Source: Cacajao melanocephalus
Lineage: Eukaryota > Chordata > Mammalia > Primates > Pitheciidae
Length of the DNA: 64,000 nt
NCBI GenBank assembly: GCA_963573385.1
Contig: CAUYLG010052153.1
Coordinates: 1 to 64,000, forward strand
Direction of reading: 5' to 3'
Shown here: positions 1-36,013 of the stretch, piece after piece
Layout: every line of letters starts with the position of its first letter
How positions within the stretch are numbered: the first letter of the stretch is position 1
Program-made: the position numbers and the translations under genes
Notes under the pieces: generated by a model
Database searches by the model: none
Told to the model about the DNA's origin: nothing
Seen by the model: only the letters and a program-made list of their open reading frames with translations

Positions 1-51
1 TTTGGTGGCTTTGGATGTTGAAGTGCTAAAACTGGGTGGCAGATTTTTTTC

Positions 52-121
52 GTGAGCCTTGATCGCAATATAGCTTGGGAAACTGAGCAAGACTCTGTCT
101 CTAAAAAAAAAAAAAAAAAAA
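52..121 (+). repeat. Alu 3'-end fragment
   Basis: It starts at the Alu right-arm motif GTGAGCC, carries a diverged gcctggg-type motif, and ends in about 20 A. Confidence 0.6.
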
Positions 122-728
122 ACCTCCTAATCATTTTCAATCTAATTTGGGGAATGTGAGGAAAGATCAAAGTCAGATATTAAAGTTAAAACAAAGTAAA
201 TGCCAATATACCTATAAAAACATTTGTTTCTCTCTTACTTTTCTATAGCATCTTGAAGAGCCACTACCAAAAAAAAGGAGACACTCAACTGAAATACATT
301 TATAGTCTATCTTGGAGTTAGTAAATGATGGAAGCAATAGTATTACCCAACAGCCTTACTATTTATATAAAGAATATAAAGTAATTGTGGAATTTCAGAA
401 TTGGGGCACAGGCTTATTTCCGTATAATTGTACTTGTTATCTCATATAATCCTACTCAAATTTTTCAACTGTTAAATGGACACCTCCTCAGATTGGAATG
501 ATTAAATGAAATCATTTGGAGTGTAAGAAGTAATATGTCATAAAAATGGAAAGTGTCAACAAATAAAACATGACAAAACTGGGATCCTCAGCAGTACCTT
601 TTTGCATAGCAGCTGAATTGAGAGCAAAATTAAGATTCCTGATACACAGTCATAATACTGTCATTATTCTTGTTTAAAACAACATATATAAATATTATTT
701 TGTTCCTTTTGGCAAAATACTCCAATCA

Positions 729-1028
<300 letters not shown>

Positions 1029-1547
1029 ACCTCCAATAAAAAAAAAATAAATAAATAAGCTCTAAAAAACAATTAAATATCAGATACTTAAAATAAGTTC
1101 AGGTGTTATATCTTTCTCATTCATTCATTCATTCATGTCTTCCATATGCTGTGTTACTTTTCCAATTTTATGTGACTTCTATTTGGATTTCAGGAGCCAA
1201 TGCTAGTTAGAATACTTTTTAGCTACTCATAAAGAATAGTAAATAATACCAAGCAGCTCATTTTTGAGGTATAATTTGGAGTTTCAAATCTTTAAGCTGT
1301 TCTCTTCCTACACTTGCAATAAAGTATCTTTTGAAAGAGCTACACATGCATCCCTAGTGCTGGTTAACTGACTTACAAGTACTGCATTTCTTACATTCTT
1401 TTCTGGACATTTTTTTTCTCACTATTTTAGAATTATTCAAGAAACAAAGGACAAAATAACATCGATTTTCAAACTTCCTATGCAAAATACTGTTCCTTTT
1501 TTTTTCTTATTAATGTAAAAATTCACTTTATAAAAGCACCATCTTAC

Positions 1548-17449
<15,902 letters not shown>

Positions 17450-17540
17450 GTTCCAACTGCTGTTTTTCACACCCCGAATAGTTGTCAATCGCCAGCGAAC
17501 CCTTGTCCAACTTTTCTTCCGAGTCTGTGGAACACAGTAT

Positions 17541-17573
17541 TCACCGGGAGCTTAAGAACAGAGTAACCTCCAT
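17541..17573 (-). CDS. 10-codon upstream ORF in probable METTL14 leader
   Basis: An ATG with A at -3 and G at +4 opens a 10-codon frame ([10 protein letters not shown]) that stops 91 bases before the METTL14 start. It is the only upstream ATG between about 17.6 kb and the main start. It lies in the mRNA only if transcription starts upstream of 17573, which the promoter sites make likely but do not prove. A translated uORF here would be expected to damp METTL14 synthesis. Confidence 0.5.
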   Translation of the reverse strand: MEVTLFLSSR

Positions 17574-17657
17574 GCTTTCCTCAGTAGGGACTTCCGGCGC
17601 GGCAGGAATTGGCTCGCTTGGCCCGGAAGTCCCGCCTCCTTCTGTACGCTCGCGATG

Positions 17658-17665
17658 TGACGTCA
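17658..17665. promoter_or_regulatory. Perfect palindromic CRE (TGACGTCA)
   Basis: This full 8-base consensus for CREB/ATF factors lies 28 bases upstream of the second ETS site. Being palindromic, it can serve METTL14 or a divergent transcript equally. Confidence 0.7.
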
Positions 17666-17699
17666 CTATGAAGGGACACAAAGGGATCTGCGGCGCTAC

Positions 17700-19957
<2,258 letters not shown>

Positions 19958-20230
19958 TAAAACACAAGACCACATCAGCATACCTGTAGAGTATCTTACA
20001 TGCCCATTAGTAACATCTATTCATTATAGCAACATAAGGGCCACTTGGGAGTGTGTGTGGTAGGAAAGGGAGGAAGAAATTTGGAAAGTCCTCAAATAAT
20101 TCATACTTTTTGAAGAAGCAATTTACTTATAGGCACTTATTTTAAGGAAGTAAAGAGAGATCCACATTATGACTTATGCATCTCTCCCCAAGCTCCTGGA
20201 GAATGACTCCTCCAAACCTATGCTCCACAA

Positions 20231-20635
<405 letters not shown>

Positions 20636-20702
20636 TGTGTAGCTAGTTGCCTATCATACACCTTACTAGAATGCCTTCCACAATTTCTACTGCGGTGTAC
20701 AT

Positions 20703-20725
20703 AGCTAGGAGCTACCATATTAGTC
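20703..20725 (+). mobile_element. MER5-type terminal fragment
   Basis: gagctaccatattagtcagc is the last part of a MER5-class hAT element; the rest is absent here. A duplicate with more of the element lies at 21627-21848. Confidence 0.5.
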
Positions 20726-20798
20726 AGCACATGTCTGGCTTCAAGAGGATAAGTACCTAAACTACTTAGCATTTTATACAATACTTTGCTGCCTCACT

Positions 20799-20888
20799 GA
20801 TACAGTTTGAATGTAAGTCCCTGCCAAATCTCATGTTGAATTGTAATACCCAATTTGGAGGTGGAGCCTGGCAGTAGGTTTTTGTCTC
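20799..20888 (+). mobile_element. 5' fragment of a MaLR (MST-like) LTR
   Basis: It opens tgatacagtttgaatgtaag and runs to gagcctggcagtagg before a switch to another LTR type. It duplicates the start of the LTR at 21916. Confidence 0.65.
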
Positions 20889-21266
20889 CTCCAAAAATTC
20901 ATATTGAAACTTAATCCCAAATGCAACAGTATTGGGAGGTGTGGCCTATGGGAGGTGTTAAGTTGTAAAGGGCTCTGCCCTCATGAATGGGATTAAGTAC
21001 TCTTATAAAAAAGGTTTGGCAGAGAGAGTTCCTCTTTTGCCCTTCTACTTTCTACCATGTAAAATAGCATTCCTCCCCTCTGGAGGATGCAGCATTCAAG
21101 GTGCCATCTTGAAAGCAGAAATTGTACCTTCACCAGACATCAAACCTTTTGGCAACTTGATCCTGGACTTCCCCACCTCCAAAACTGTAGAAGTACATTT
21201 CTGTTCTTCATAAATTACCCAGTCTGTGGTACTTTGTAACAATAGCACAAATGGACTAAGACAATC
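20889..21266 (+). mobile_element. MaLR-type solo LTR
   Basis: tcctccaaaaattcatattg to caaatggactaagaca, with the internal marker ctcatgaatgggattaagta, matches a common ERVL-MaLR-like LTR. No internal retroviral genes flank it. Confidence 0.65.
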
Positions 21267-21626
21267 TCAAACTTAACATGAATAAAACCTAAATTTATCA
21301 TCCACTAAAAACGATTTTACTCCTCTAGCATTTCCTATTTCAGAGATTAGGGTCAATATCCACCATTTTCCTAAACAAGAAGCATCCCACCTCTCCTTCA
21401 GCCTCCATATCTACTCTGTGACTGTAATTTTGCTTCTGGTTACACCACTGACACTTACCATTCTTCATTTCTATAACCACAACCTGTGGATGACGTGTAT
21501 TCTGATTCGTATCCTAATTGTCTTATCTTTTTGCAGTCTATCCAATTTTTCCTAGAAATTTGTGGAAAATTATAATTTTGTCATTTCAAACTCTGCTCAA
21601 AATTTTTTCATATTTCCTCATTGTCT

Positions 21627-21848
21627 AGGGCAGCACTATCCATTAATAGGAATAATAGGAATGTTCTACTAGCATTTATTTATATACTAATCAATATGGT
21701 AGCCACCCACCGTATGTGTCTACTGGACACTTAAAATGTTGCTACTGTATTATTATTTGTAAAATAAAGATTGCCGAATCTTTAATTTAATTAATTAAAT
21801 GTAATTAGCTGTATTTGGCTAATAGCTACCATATTAGATAGCATATGT
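21627..21848 (+). mobile_element. MER5-like hAT transposon, diverged
   Basis: It opens agggcagcactatccattaa and ends gctaccatattagatagc, the MER5 termini. The middle is shortened. Confidence 0.7.
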
Positions 21849-21915
21849 CTGGGTTCAAGGCGATAAATATCTAAACAACTTAGCATTTTATACAATACTT
21901 TGCTGCCTCACTAAT

Positions 21916-22342
21916 AAAGTTTAAATGTATGTCCCCACCAAATCCCATGTTGAATTGTAATGTTGGAGGTTGAGCCTGGTGGTAGGTGTTTGGATCACAG
22001 GAGCAGATCCCTCATGAATGGCTTTGGCCATTCTCTTGGTAATAAGAGCTCTCAATCTGAGTTCACTTGAGATCTTGTGGTTTAAAAGTCTATGGCACCT
22101 CCCCTTGCCCCATTCTCTCTCTCTCTTTGTCTCTTGCTCCTGCTCTGGCTACATGACATGTCTGCTCCCTCTTCACCTTTGCGATGATTGTAAGCTTCCT
22201 GAGGCCTCTCCAGAAGCCGAGCAGATGCCAAAACCATGCTTCCTATACAGTCTGAAGAACTGTAAGCTGGTTAAACCTCTTCTCTTTGTATATTATCCTG
22301 TCTCAGGCATTTTATTATAGCAATGCAAGAATGACCTAAAAC
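21916..22342 (+). mobile_element. MST-like solo LTR (ERVL-MaLR)
   Basis: Markers in order are ccaaatcccatgttgaattg, tctctctctctttgtctctt, ttgtaagcttcctgaggcct, gaagccgagcagatgcc and taaacctcttctc. The end is degraded (gaatgacctaaaaca). A chance 100-codon frame lies inside. Confidence 0.85.
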
Positions 22343-22599
22343 AGCCTGCTCTAGTCTCCTTTATGTACCCAATCATATAAGCACATTAAAGTTTTGTCTT
22401 TTTTTCCTAAACATGCCTTTTTTCCCTAAACATGCCTTTTTTCTTTTTCTTGTTGTAAATTTGTAATTTTGTAATTAACAGAAAATTCTCCTAGAATAGA
22501 GAGATGGGCTCCAAAGTGATCTAAAAATAAATTTTGTAAGCGGAAAGTGTTTTCAGGAATGCACATAAGATAAAACGAGTATCAGAATCAAATGACAAT

Positions 22600-22670
22600 C
22601 TCTGTTTCCTTCCAGTGCCTTGCAAAGAATGGACACTCAGTAGATGCTTATTGATGAACCTGTTGGTTGA
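22600..22670 (+). repeat. L2 3' fragment
   Basis: cagtgccttgcaaagaatgg and actcagtagatgcttattga match the L2 end. Confidence 0.5.
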
Positions 22671-22979
22671 GATTTTGTCAGAAAAACTGTGAGTAGCTAT
22701 GTTGGGTAGAAGTTGGAGAGAGCACTTAGCATTTTACATCATCCTTGGAGCTTTATTTATAGTCATTAAATGCAGAAGCCTCCCCAGTTCATGAATTTAT
22801 TGTGCTCAACAGGACAGCTGCTTAGGTCGGTCTAGTGCACATGTGGCATGAGAATATTTATCAAACCTCATGTGTCAAATTAATGGACTACATAAGAAAC
22901 AGAGATGAAAGTTGTTTTTCTCATCACTTGTCAATATATTTTTAAAAGGTACTGCAATTACATTAAAATAATTTTATCT

Positions 22980-23262
22980 ATTTTTTTGAGACAGAGTTTC
23001 ACTCTTGTCACCCAGGCTGGAGTGCAATGGTGCGATGTTGGCTCACTGAAACCTCCACCTCCCAGGTCCACGCAATTCTCCTGCCTCTCAAGTAGCTGGG
23101 ATTACAAGCACCGGCCACCACACCCAGCTAATTTTTGTATTTTTAGTAGAGATGGGGTTTCACCACATTGGCCAGGCTGGTCTCGAACTCCTAACCTCAG
23201 GTGACCTGCCCACCTCCCAAAGTGCTGGGATTACAGGTGTGAGCCACCACACCCAGCCACCT
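22980..23262 (-). repeat. Alu, minus
   Basis: Complete, with small deletions in the tcagcctcc region. Confidence 0.93.
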
Positions 23263-24600
23263 AAAAATAATTTTAAAGGCTTGGTTTTCTGGAATGTAAA
23301 GTAAAAAGAGATATCTTTCACAGCCTGTATGTCAATATCAAATGGAAACATGGAGAATGCAATGTTTGATTTATTTTGGGAATTTGCACCAAACATCCCT
23401 TTTGGTTTCTTCAAAATGACAAAAACTATAAGGAAAGTGAGAAATGACAAGGTGAATAGAATAAAATAATACAAAAACATTACAAATAATGTCAATACAT
23501 TTAACTGCATAAATGATAAAATAAAGGTTGATTAGTGTAACATGAGTTTGCTCTATTAATTGAGAAAATTCATTTCTGTCATAGAGCACAGAATGAGGTG
23601 GATTAATCCCATAGGATGTGTTAAGCACAGATGATGAGTAAGCGAGTAGCTTGTGAGACATAGGTAGAATTCATAATATACTAAATATAGACACAAAAGA
23701 ACCTAGCAATCTGAAAGATGTGTTAAAACTAGACAGACCAAATTAAGTGTATGATGAAAGAAAGGAGAGTGTTATTTATAGATGGAAAGGGATGGAAAGA
23801 ACTTATCACCCTTATACTAGCCACTTACAGTCCTACTGTGGGACCACGTGTGCTCTACCAAAGAAATGCTTATAATACCCATAGCTGTTTGCAGGCTGAT
23901 TGACAAGTTATGACTGTGGTCAGGCGTACTTGTCACTGTCTGTCTTTAATAGGGCAAGTGTGTATCACTGGCCCCAAGCACCTTCTGTCTGTTGACCTCA
24001 CTCAAACTTCAATCTGTTCTAACCATCAGTGAAGAAGGTTGATGCCACAGATGGACAGAGACACAGGATATATGAATACTGCCTAACTCAGGATTCACCT
24101 GGTGTGGTCTTTCCCACTTGAACCCTATCCTAAACGTGGAAAGTTACCCCATCTCTTTTCTCTTGCTTCAGGTTATGTGCTTTAAAGTGATTTAATAAAC
24201 TATGTGATTCAAACATCTTCATTTAATCTTTGAGCCTGGTTTGTGACTTCCAAGATAGCTTGCCTTGTAGTGTACTTGGAGGTCACTGTTGCATCAAGGT
24301 AATATCTCATGGCAACTACAAAAAACTTAGAAAAATAAGGACATAGCATTGTGTAGCGTAAAGGAAAGTAATCTAAAGAGGAGAAAGAAAGGTAGTCACA
24401 AATTGTGTCATTAATAGACTGAAAGACAAAAAAAAGTAAAGGACAAACCAAAAGACAAAATGTGGAAAAGATTTTTTTTTGTAAATTGATTTATAGAAAA
24501 AGAAATGAGACAGGAAAAAAAGGCATGGTTTGGGGCAATGTATAACTGTCATTGATACCAATTATATTTTATTTCTGAGACCAAAATAACAGTTTCAGAG
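23263..24600. other. Unassigned flank
   Basis: No gene, RNA or confident repeat. Minus-strand frames up to 116 codons begin inside the neighbouring Alu or are AT-driven. Confidence 0.5.
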
Positions 24601-24639
24601 GTAAATACAACAAAGTCCAACAAGTGGACTAATCCCTGA

Positions 24640-24772
24640 ATTTCTTCCTCCTCCTTCTCCTTCTTCCTCCTCTTTCTTTCCTTTCCTTTTTCCTTCCTTC
24701 CCTCCTTCCCTCCCTCCTCCTTCCTCTTTCTTTCTTTTCTTTTCTTTTCTTTTCTTTTCTTTCTTTTCTTTC

Positions 24773-24825
<53 letters not shown>

Positions 24826-24925
24826 TCTTTCTCTCTTTCTCTTTCTTTACTCTCTTTCTCTGCCTGTCTTTTTCTTTGTTTCTTTCCTTTTCTTTCTTTC
24901 TTTCTTCTTCTTCCTTTTTTTTTTG
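24640..24925 (+). repeat. Polypyrimidine tract, (TTTC)n/(CCTT)n
   Basis: About 285 bases almost entirely of C and T, with a pure (TTTC)n core near 24777-24824. It is the expanded tail of the adjoining minus-strand Alu. Confidence 0.95.
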
Positions 24926-25219
24926 TTTACAAAAAAGAATCTCTTCCTCTGCTGTTCAGGCTGGAGTGCAGTGGTGTGATCACAGCTCATTGTAATCTCA
25001 AACTCCTGGGCTCAAGTAATTGTCCCATCTCAGCCTCCCAAGTAGCTAGGACTACAGGTGCACATCACCACACCCAGCTAATGTTTATTTTATTTTTTGT
25101 AGAGACAGGGGTCTCATTATGTGGCCCAGGATGGTCTCAAACTCCCTGGCCTCAAGCAATCCTCCTGCCTTGGCCTCCCAAAGTGCTGGGATTACAGGTA
25201 TGAGCCACTGCACCTGGCC
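24926..25219 (-). repeat. Alu, minus (older)
   Basis: It runs on from the pyrimidine tract: ctgttcaggctggagtgcag to gagccactgcacctggcc. Confidence 0.9.
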
Positions 25220-25335
25220 TATCCTGAATTTCATTTAATTCATGCTACATAGCATTACAAGTTTGTAAAAAATGTTTACTACATTTTTAAAGAGAGAAAA
25301 GTAACAGGCTTTTAAAATATCTAAAGCTAAAACTA

Positions 25336-25358
25336 AAAAAAAAAAAAAAAAAAAAAAC
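25336..25358 (+). repeat. A-run
   Basis: About 23 A, not attached to a recognised SINE. Confidence 0.8.
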
Positions 25359-25475
25359 TAGGAAGGAAGTGCATATAAAATAGTACTTTCTATAAAAGTT
25401 TTTATTATTTATATAAAATTACTGAAACATTCCCTGTAAATGTATTCCTATCTAAAAAAATTAATAATGCAACTA

Positions 25476-28580
<3,105 letters not shown>

Positions 28581-28584
28581 TTCT

Positions 28585-28585
<1 letters not shown>

Positions 28586-28615
<30 letters not shown>
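28586..28615. repeat. (TAGA)n microsatellite
   Basis: Seven uninterrupted TAGA units; a probable polymorphic tetranucleotide. Confidence 0.92.
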
Positions 28616-28617
<2 letters not shown>

Positions 28618-28639
28618 GTATTGGAACCATCAAATGGTT

Positions 28640-29400
28640 AACTTTTTTTGAAAAGGTAAACTTTTAATTTTGAGATAATTGTAGATTCTCATGCACTTGT
28701 AAGAAATAACACAGAAAGATCCCACGTAGCCTTTAGCCAGTTTCCCCAGTGAAAACGTCTTGCCAAACTATAGTCCAATAACACAACCAAGATACTGGCA
28801 TTGATAGATTACTTCCATCACCACAAGAGTCCCTCATGTTGCTCTTTTATAGCTGCACTCATTTCCCTCCTGCTCTCACCCTCTCTTTAACCCATGATAA
28901 CAACTCATCTGTTCTCCATTTTGTAATTTTGTCATTTTAAGAATCCTGTAGAAATGGAATAATATAGTGTATAATCTTTAGGTCTTACCTTTTTACACTC
29001 AGCATGATTCTCTGGAGGTTCATCTAGTTTGCTGCATGTATCAATAGTTCTTTCCTTTTTTACTGCTGAGCAGTATTCCATTGTATGGATATACTAGAGT
29101 TTGCTTAACCATTTGCTTAATGAAGGACATATATTAATAGTTTGTTTCCAGTTTTTGCTGTTATAAATAAAACTACTGTAAAAATTCATGTACAGGTTTT
29201 TATATTAATGCAAGTCTTCATTTCTTTGGAATAGATGACTGAAGTTCAATTACTGTGTTACATAGTAGTTGCATATTTCTTTTTTAAAGAAACTGCCAAA
29301 CTGTTTTTCAGAGCATCTGTAATATTTTATATTCTCACCAGCAATGTATTGATGACCTAGTTTCTCTACATCCTTTCCAGCGTTTTCTTTACTTTTTATT
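28640..29400 (-). mobile_element. Old L1 3' part, minus (segment 1)
   Basis: It holds the antisense L1 landmarks gtattccattgtatggatat, tgtttccagtttttgctgtt, gaaactgccaaactgttttt and tttctctacatcctttccag. The element resumes at 30640 and 31205 after insertions. Confidence 0.85.
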
Positions 29401-29408
29401 TTACTTTT

Positions 29409-29732
29409 TTTGTTTGTTTGTTTTGAGACGGTCTTTCCGTGTTGCTCAGGCTGGAATTCAGTAGCGTAATCAAGGCTTGCTGAAGCCTGATCTCCCTGGG
29501 CTCCAGTGAACTGCCCACCTCAATGCTGGAAGTAGGGTGGGGCACTAACCACCAGCAGCAGAACTGTAGGCATCTGCCACCAGGCCTGGCTGATTTTTCT
29601 TTTTTTTCATTTTGCAGAGACGTGGTTTTACTATGTTGGAGAAGCTAATCTCAAACTCCTGGGATCAAGTCATCCTCCTGCCTCAGCCTCCCACAGTGCT
29701 GAGATTACAGGCATGTGTGTGGCCTATTTTGC
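29409..29732 (-). repeat. Diverged Alu with extra internal sequence, minus
   Basis: It opens ttgagacggtctttccgtgt and ends at gattacaggcatgtgtgtgg. About 40 bases (caatgctggaagtagggtgg and onwards) do not match Alu. Confidence 0.75.
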
Positions 29733-29789
29733 CCATTTTAATAGATATAAGTTTATTTAAATTTAGGATTTTTAAGATGGAGAGCACAC

Positions 29790-30634
<845 letters not shown>

Positions 30635-30639
30635 GGCTA

Positions 30640-31210
<571 letters not shown>

Positions 31211-31315
31211 GGCTTTACAGAATGAGTTTTAATTTTGATCAGTTTAGGTTTTACTTTTTGGATGGTGCATTTGTTATGACAAAATAGTTAACATTTTATG
31301 TGTGGAAATATGTAC

Positions 31316-32078
31316 ATTGTCTCATTCCCTCTCTCCCATGTCCAATCCATTGGCAGATCCTGTCAGCACCATCTCCAAAATACCACCTAAATATGTGTGC
31401 CTTTCTCCGTTTTTATTGCTATCACCAAGCTTCAAACCACCATCATCTCTCACTCAGTTGGTCTCCCTTCTTATATCATGTGACCTTGTAGCTTAAAGTC
31501 TCCCAGTGGTTTCCCATTCACACTTAAAATCCAAACTTGTGACAGAGTGAGACTTTGTCTCCAAAAAAACCAAAACAAAACAAAATCCAGACTCTACCAC
31601 AGTCTAAAAGAACCTGCCCCATCTGGGCTCACCCTGGTACACTAACCTTCCACCTCCCTCCATCTCACTGTGGTGCACTAAACTATAGCTACACTCCTTT
31701 CTGTTTGTTTATATTCTCACCCAACTCAAACACAACAAGTTCCCTCTCACTTCAGGTTCTTGTATATGCAGGTCCCTCCCCAATGTTTGCAGGACTAGCT
31801 TCTTCTCTTTCAGGACTCAGTTCAAATGTCAACTTCCCCAAGAAGCCTCCACTCATCACCATATGTAAAGTAGCTTATCTTTCTCTTATCACTTTGTATT
31901 ATTACTCTTATTTTTATATAGCACTTTATTAGCTGAAGTTATGTATTTGTTTACTCTGCATATCCTACTCAAATGTAAGTTATCAGAGCAGTGACCTTGC
32001 CTGTCATGTTCATCCCTACATCTCAAACTCCCAGCACATGGCAGTCACTCAGTTAATATTTATTAAATGTTGAACACT
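31316..32078 (+). repeat. L2 3' part with an embedded Alu tail scrap
   Basis: ggcagatcctgtcagcacca, ggactcagttcaaatgtcaa, cttccccaagaagcctccac and tcagttaatatttattaaat are L2 markers in order. At 31537-31587 an Alu 3' end (gacagagtgagactttgtct plus tail) interrupts it. Confidence 0.8.
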
Positions 32079-32079
32079 T

Positions 32080-33960
32080 CCTTTATTTTTCAAAAGCAAA
32101 TTTCTTTTTGAGTATTTACCTACTAGTAGATTAAACATGTCCTCAAAAGAAACTATTTGTCATCATGCTAATTAATTAGAGGAAAAAAGGTAAGAGAATT
32201 CTAGTTTCTGAATAAATTCAACTCATGCTACTAAGTCATGTCCTTTATTCATGTTACCTGAGGTACACAAATGTAAAGTAGAGTAAAATATATCTCAAGT
32301 ATATCTTGATGCTAACTGCAAGAGAGGATACCATTATCGTGCGGTCACAAACTCCAAAAACTGTAAATTTGTATGCTCAGCTTCAGCAGTAATTCTGACT
32401 TACCCTAGGCAAGTCTGAACAGGTCTCTACAGCTTAGCTTCTTGTTTTGTTAAAAGGATTTAATACAAGCTTACCTCACCAAGATGCTATGTAAAACAGT
32501 TTCTATTTATTGCAGATACTGCATGATTTTTGTGTCTATATTGGTGTGGAACAACACACTCATTACATGAGGGCATCAAAAGATTTTGCATCCATGAAGG
32601 ATGCCATATTCTTGGAGATAATAGAAGGATTACAGTGCGTATGTCTAATTAACTTTGGGGATTGTGTTGCAGTTAGATCTAAAGATAAATTTGGAATTTC
32701 GGCTGAAGAATTGTCTCAAATCATTTTAAATTGTGTTTTTGGAATATGACTCTTAAATATCTCAGGATAGCCTCAAAACTTTAGTAGAAAATCAGGGAAA
32801 TATGCCTTATAAGCTTATAAAGTTACAAAGTTTATGTGTTTTATGTATCATATAAATAGAGCATTGCAGACACATTCCTTATTTTGAAATGAAAAAATTT
32901 TTTGATATTAGCATCCATTTACTTAAGACCCTGTGGAACTCAATAAATAATAGGAACTGGAGAAAAGATTGCTAACTAACTTATCCAAGATATAATTTTG
33001 ATTCTGAAAGGATACTATCCATCATTCTCAAAGACATTGGGACTTGTAATAAATATACTTTGATAGGATGCATTATGTAGAGTTTTTTCAAAGATTTTAA
33101 AAACTCAAAAGAGCCTTGTAATTACTTTACTATAAGTACCCATAATAGTGAAATAGCATTCAGCAAAATCAATCATTTAATTCATAAAATTAAAATTTTT
33201 GTTTTCAAATATAAAATAAGCTTTTAAAATTCTGAAGTCATCAAAATGAATTAGCTTTCTGACTTGAATTGAGTCATCTAGCCACACTATCAGATTCCTC
33301 AATTGCAATTCAAAGGAAATGAAATAATTCAGTGATTCCCAAACATCTTGGTCAAGGACACCTTTACCCTCTTAAAAACTGAGGACCTCAAAGAGCTTAA
33401 TTTATGTTTATGTGGATTATATCAATTTTTTTGACCATATTAGAAATTAAAACTATTAAGATAAAAACTGAGATATTTATTGATTAATTCATTTAAAAAT
33501 AATTAAATGTTCTATTACATGTTAGCATACGCAATATATTTTATGAAAAACTATATTTTCCAAAGAGAGCTTTTTTTTTTTTTAAGAAGAGTGAACTTGT
33601 TTTATCTTTTTTCAAACCTCTTAAATGTCTAGCTTAATAAAAGGTGGCTGGATTCATATATCTTTTTCTGCATTCATTCTGCTGTGCATTTATTCATTAA
33701 TGTTTTGCATTTTGCATTCATTCATGTTGTTTTGGCAAAAGCATATGAAGAAAATTTGGTCTTATACAGAATATATATTTGGAAAGGAATTTATGCCTTT
33801 AAAACTTGAACATTCATTTCAGATAATTGTTTGTTGCTAATATGCTTATATCATCAAAAGGAAGATGGGCAAAAGGGGTAGTTAAAAGCATCTTGGGCTG
33901 CCCGCTTTTAGAATGAGAGAAGAGGGCTTACTCAGCTCAGTAATGCTCGTCTAGAGAGTT
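32080..33960. other. AT-rich unassigned flank
   Basis: A 79-codon plus frame at 32510-32749 follows an acceptor-like tattgcag, but the peptide is not recognised and nothing else supports coding. A segment at about 33000-33235 recurs near 57.3 kb. Confidence 0.5.
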
Positions 33961-33969
33961 TCTGGTTTC

Positions 33970-34362
<393 letters not shown>

Positions 34363-34589
34363 TAAATTTTTTATATTAAGATTGAAAAATATCCGTATCA
34401 AAGAATGACATGTTGGGAATGTCTTGAAGATACTAATAGAAATCATGCCTTCCTTTAGTATACCACTACTGAGTGATAAGAGAAGGCAGCGAACAGAACT
34501 ATGGGAAAAAAGCAACAAGTCCATTAAAATTAATAATTTTAACCCACCCCTCTTAAATACTGATGAAACAAGCTGACCGAAAAATATAA

Positions 34590-34815
34590 TCAAAATGATG
34601 TAAAATTATCTGATTAATAAACTAAAATTAATAAATGAAGATACAGTATCTTATACTCAACATAGAATACATATTTTTTAAAACACATAGGGAACATCCA
34701 CAAAAATCACCATGAATGAAGTCATAAAGAAAAGTTCAAATATTTCAAAAAATTCCTGTAATGGAGATTATGTTCTTTCATCAGTATATAATATAAGAAT
34801 AAACAAACACTAAAG
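34590..34815 (+). mobile_element. Old L1 ORF2 5' part, plus (segment 1)
   Basis: Adenine-rich coding-strand L1 text preceding the Alu at 34816. It resumes at 35112. Confidence 0.55.
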
Positions 34816-35460
<645 letters not shown>

Positions 35461-35463
35461 AAT

Positions 35464-36013
35464 TGTGATGGTTAATATTAGGTGTCAACTTTTTTGGATT
35501 AAGGAATACTTAGAATACTGATAAAGCATTACCTCTGGTGTGTCTGCCCACATATGTTTCCAGAGGATACTGGCATGTGAGTCAGGGACCCAGCAAGGAA
35601 GGTCTGCCCTCAATGTGAACAGGCACCATCCAATGAGCTTGGAGTCTAGATGAAATGAAAAACAGCAGAGAAAAGATTTCTCTTATCCCTACCTCACACC
35701 CCCAGCCCTCAGAGCTAGAACACTCTTCTTCTCCTGCCCTTGGACAACAGAACTCCAGGCTCTCTGGCTTTTGGATTTCAGGGCTTACAGCAGTGGCATT
35801 GCCAGGCTGAGAAATACATCATCAGCTTCCATGCTTCTGAGGCATCCAAACTTAGCTATCTACATCCCAGAGTCTCCGTTTCACTTACAGATGGGTTGTT
35901 AGACTTCTCATCTTCCGTAGTCACAATTCCTCCAATAAATCCCCCTCTTATCTGTCATCTGTGTATCTATCTATCTATTGATTCTGTATCTCTGGAGAAT
36001 CCTGGTCAATACA
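35464..36013 (+). mobile_element. LTR-like interspersed repeat in L1
   Basis: It begins tgatggttaatattaggtgt and ends attctgtatctctggagaat and cctggtcaatac, a common human repeat whose ends I recognise but whose family I cannot name with certainty. A (TCTA)n stretch sits near the end. Confidence 0.65.

Noticed and set aside
1437..1547. Readthrough of METTL14 exon 8 into VRWCFYKVN and beyond
   Set aside because: This is intron 8 translated past the GTG|GTAAGA donor, not an alternative C-terminus I can support.
32510..32749. 79-codon plus frame after an acceptor-like tattgcag
   Set aside because: No homology recognised, no partner exon and no donor logic; AT-rich surroundings make such frames common.
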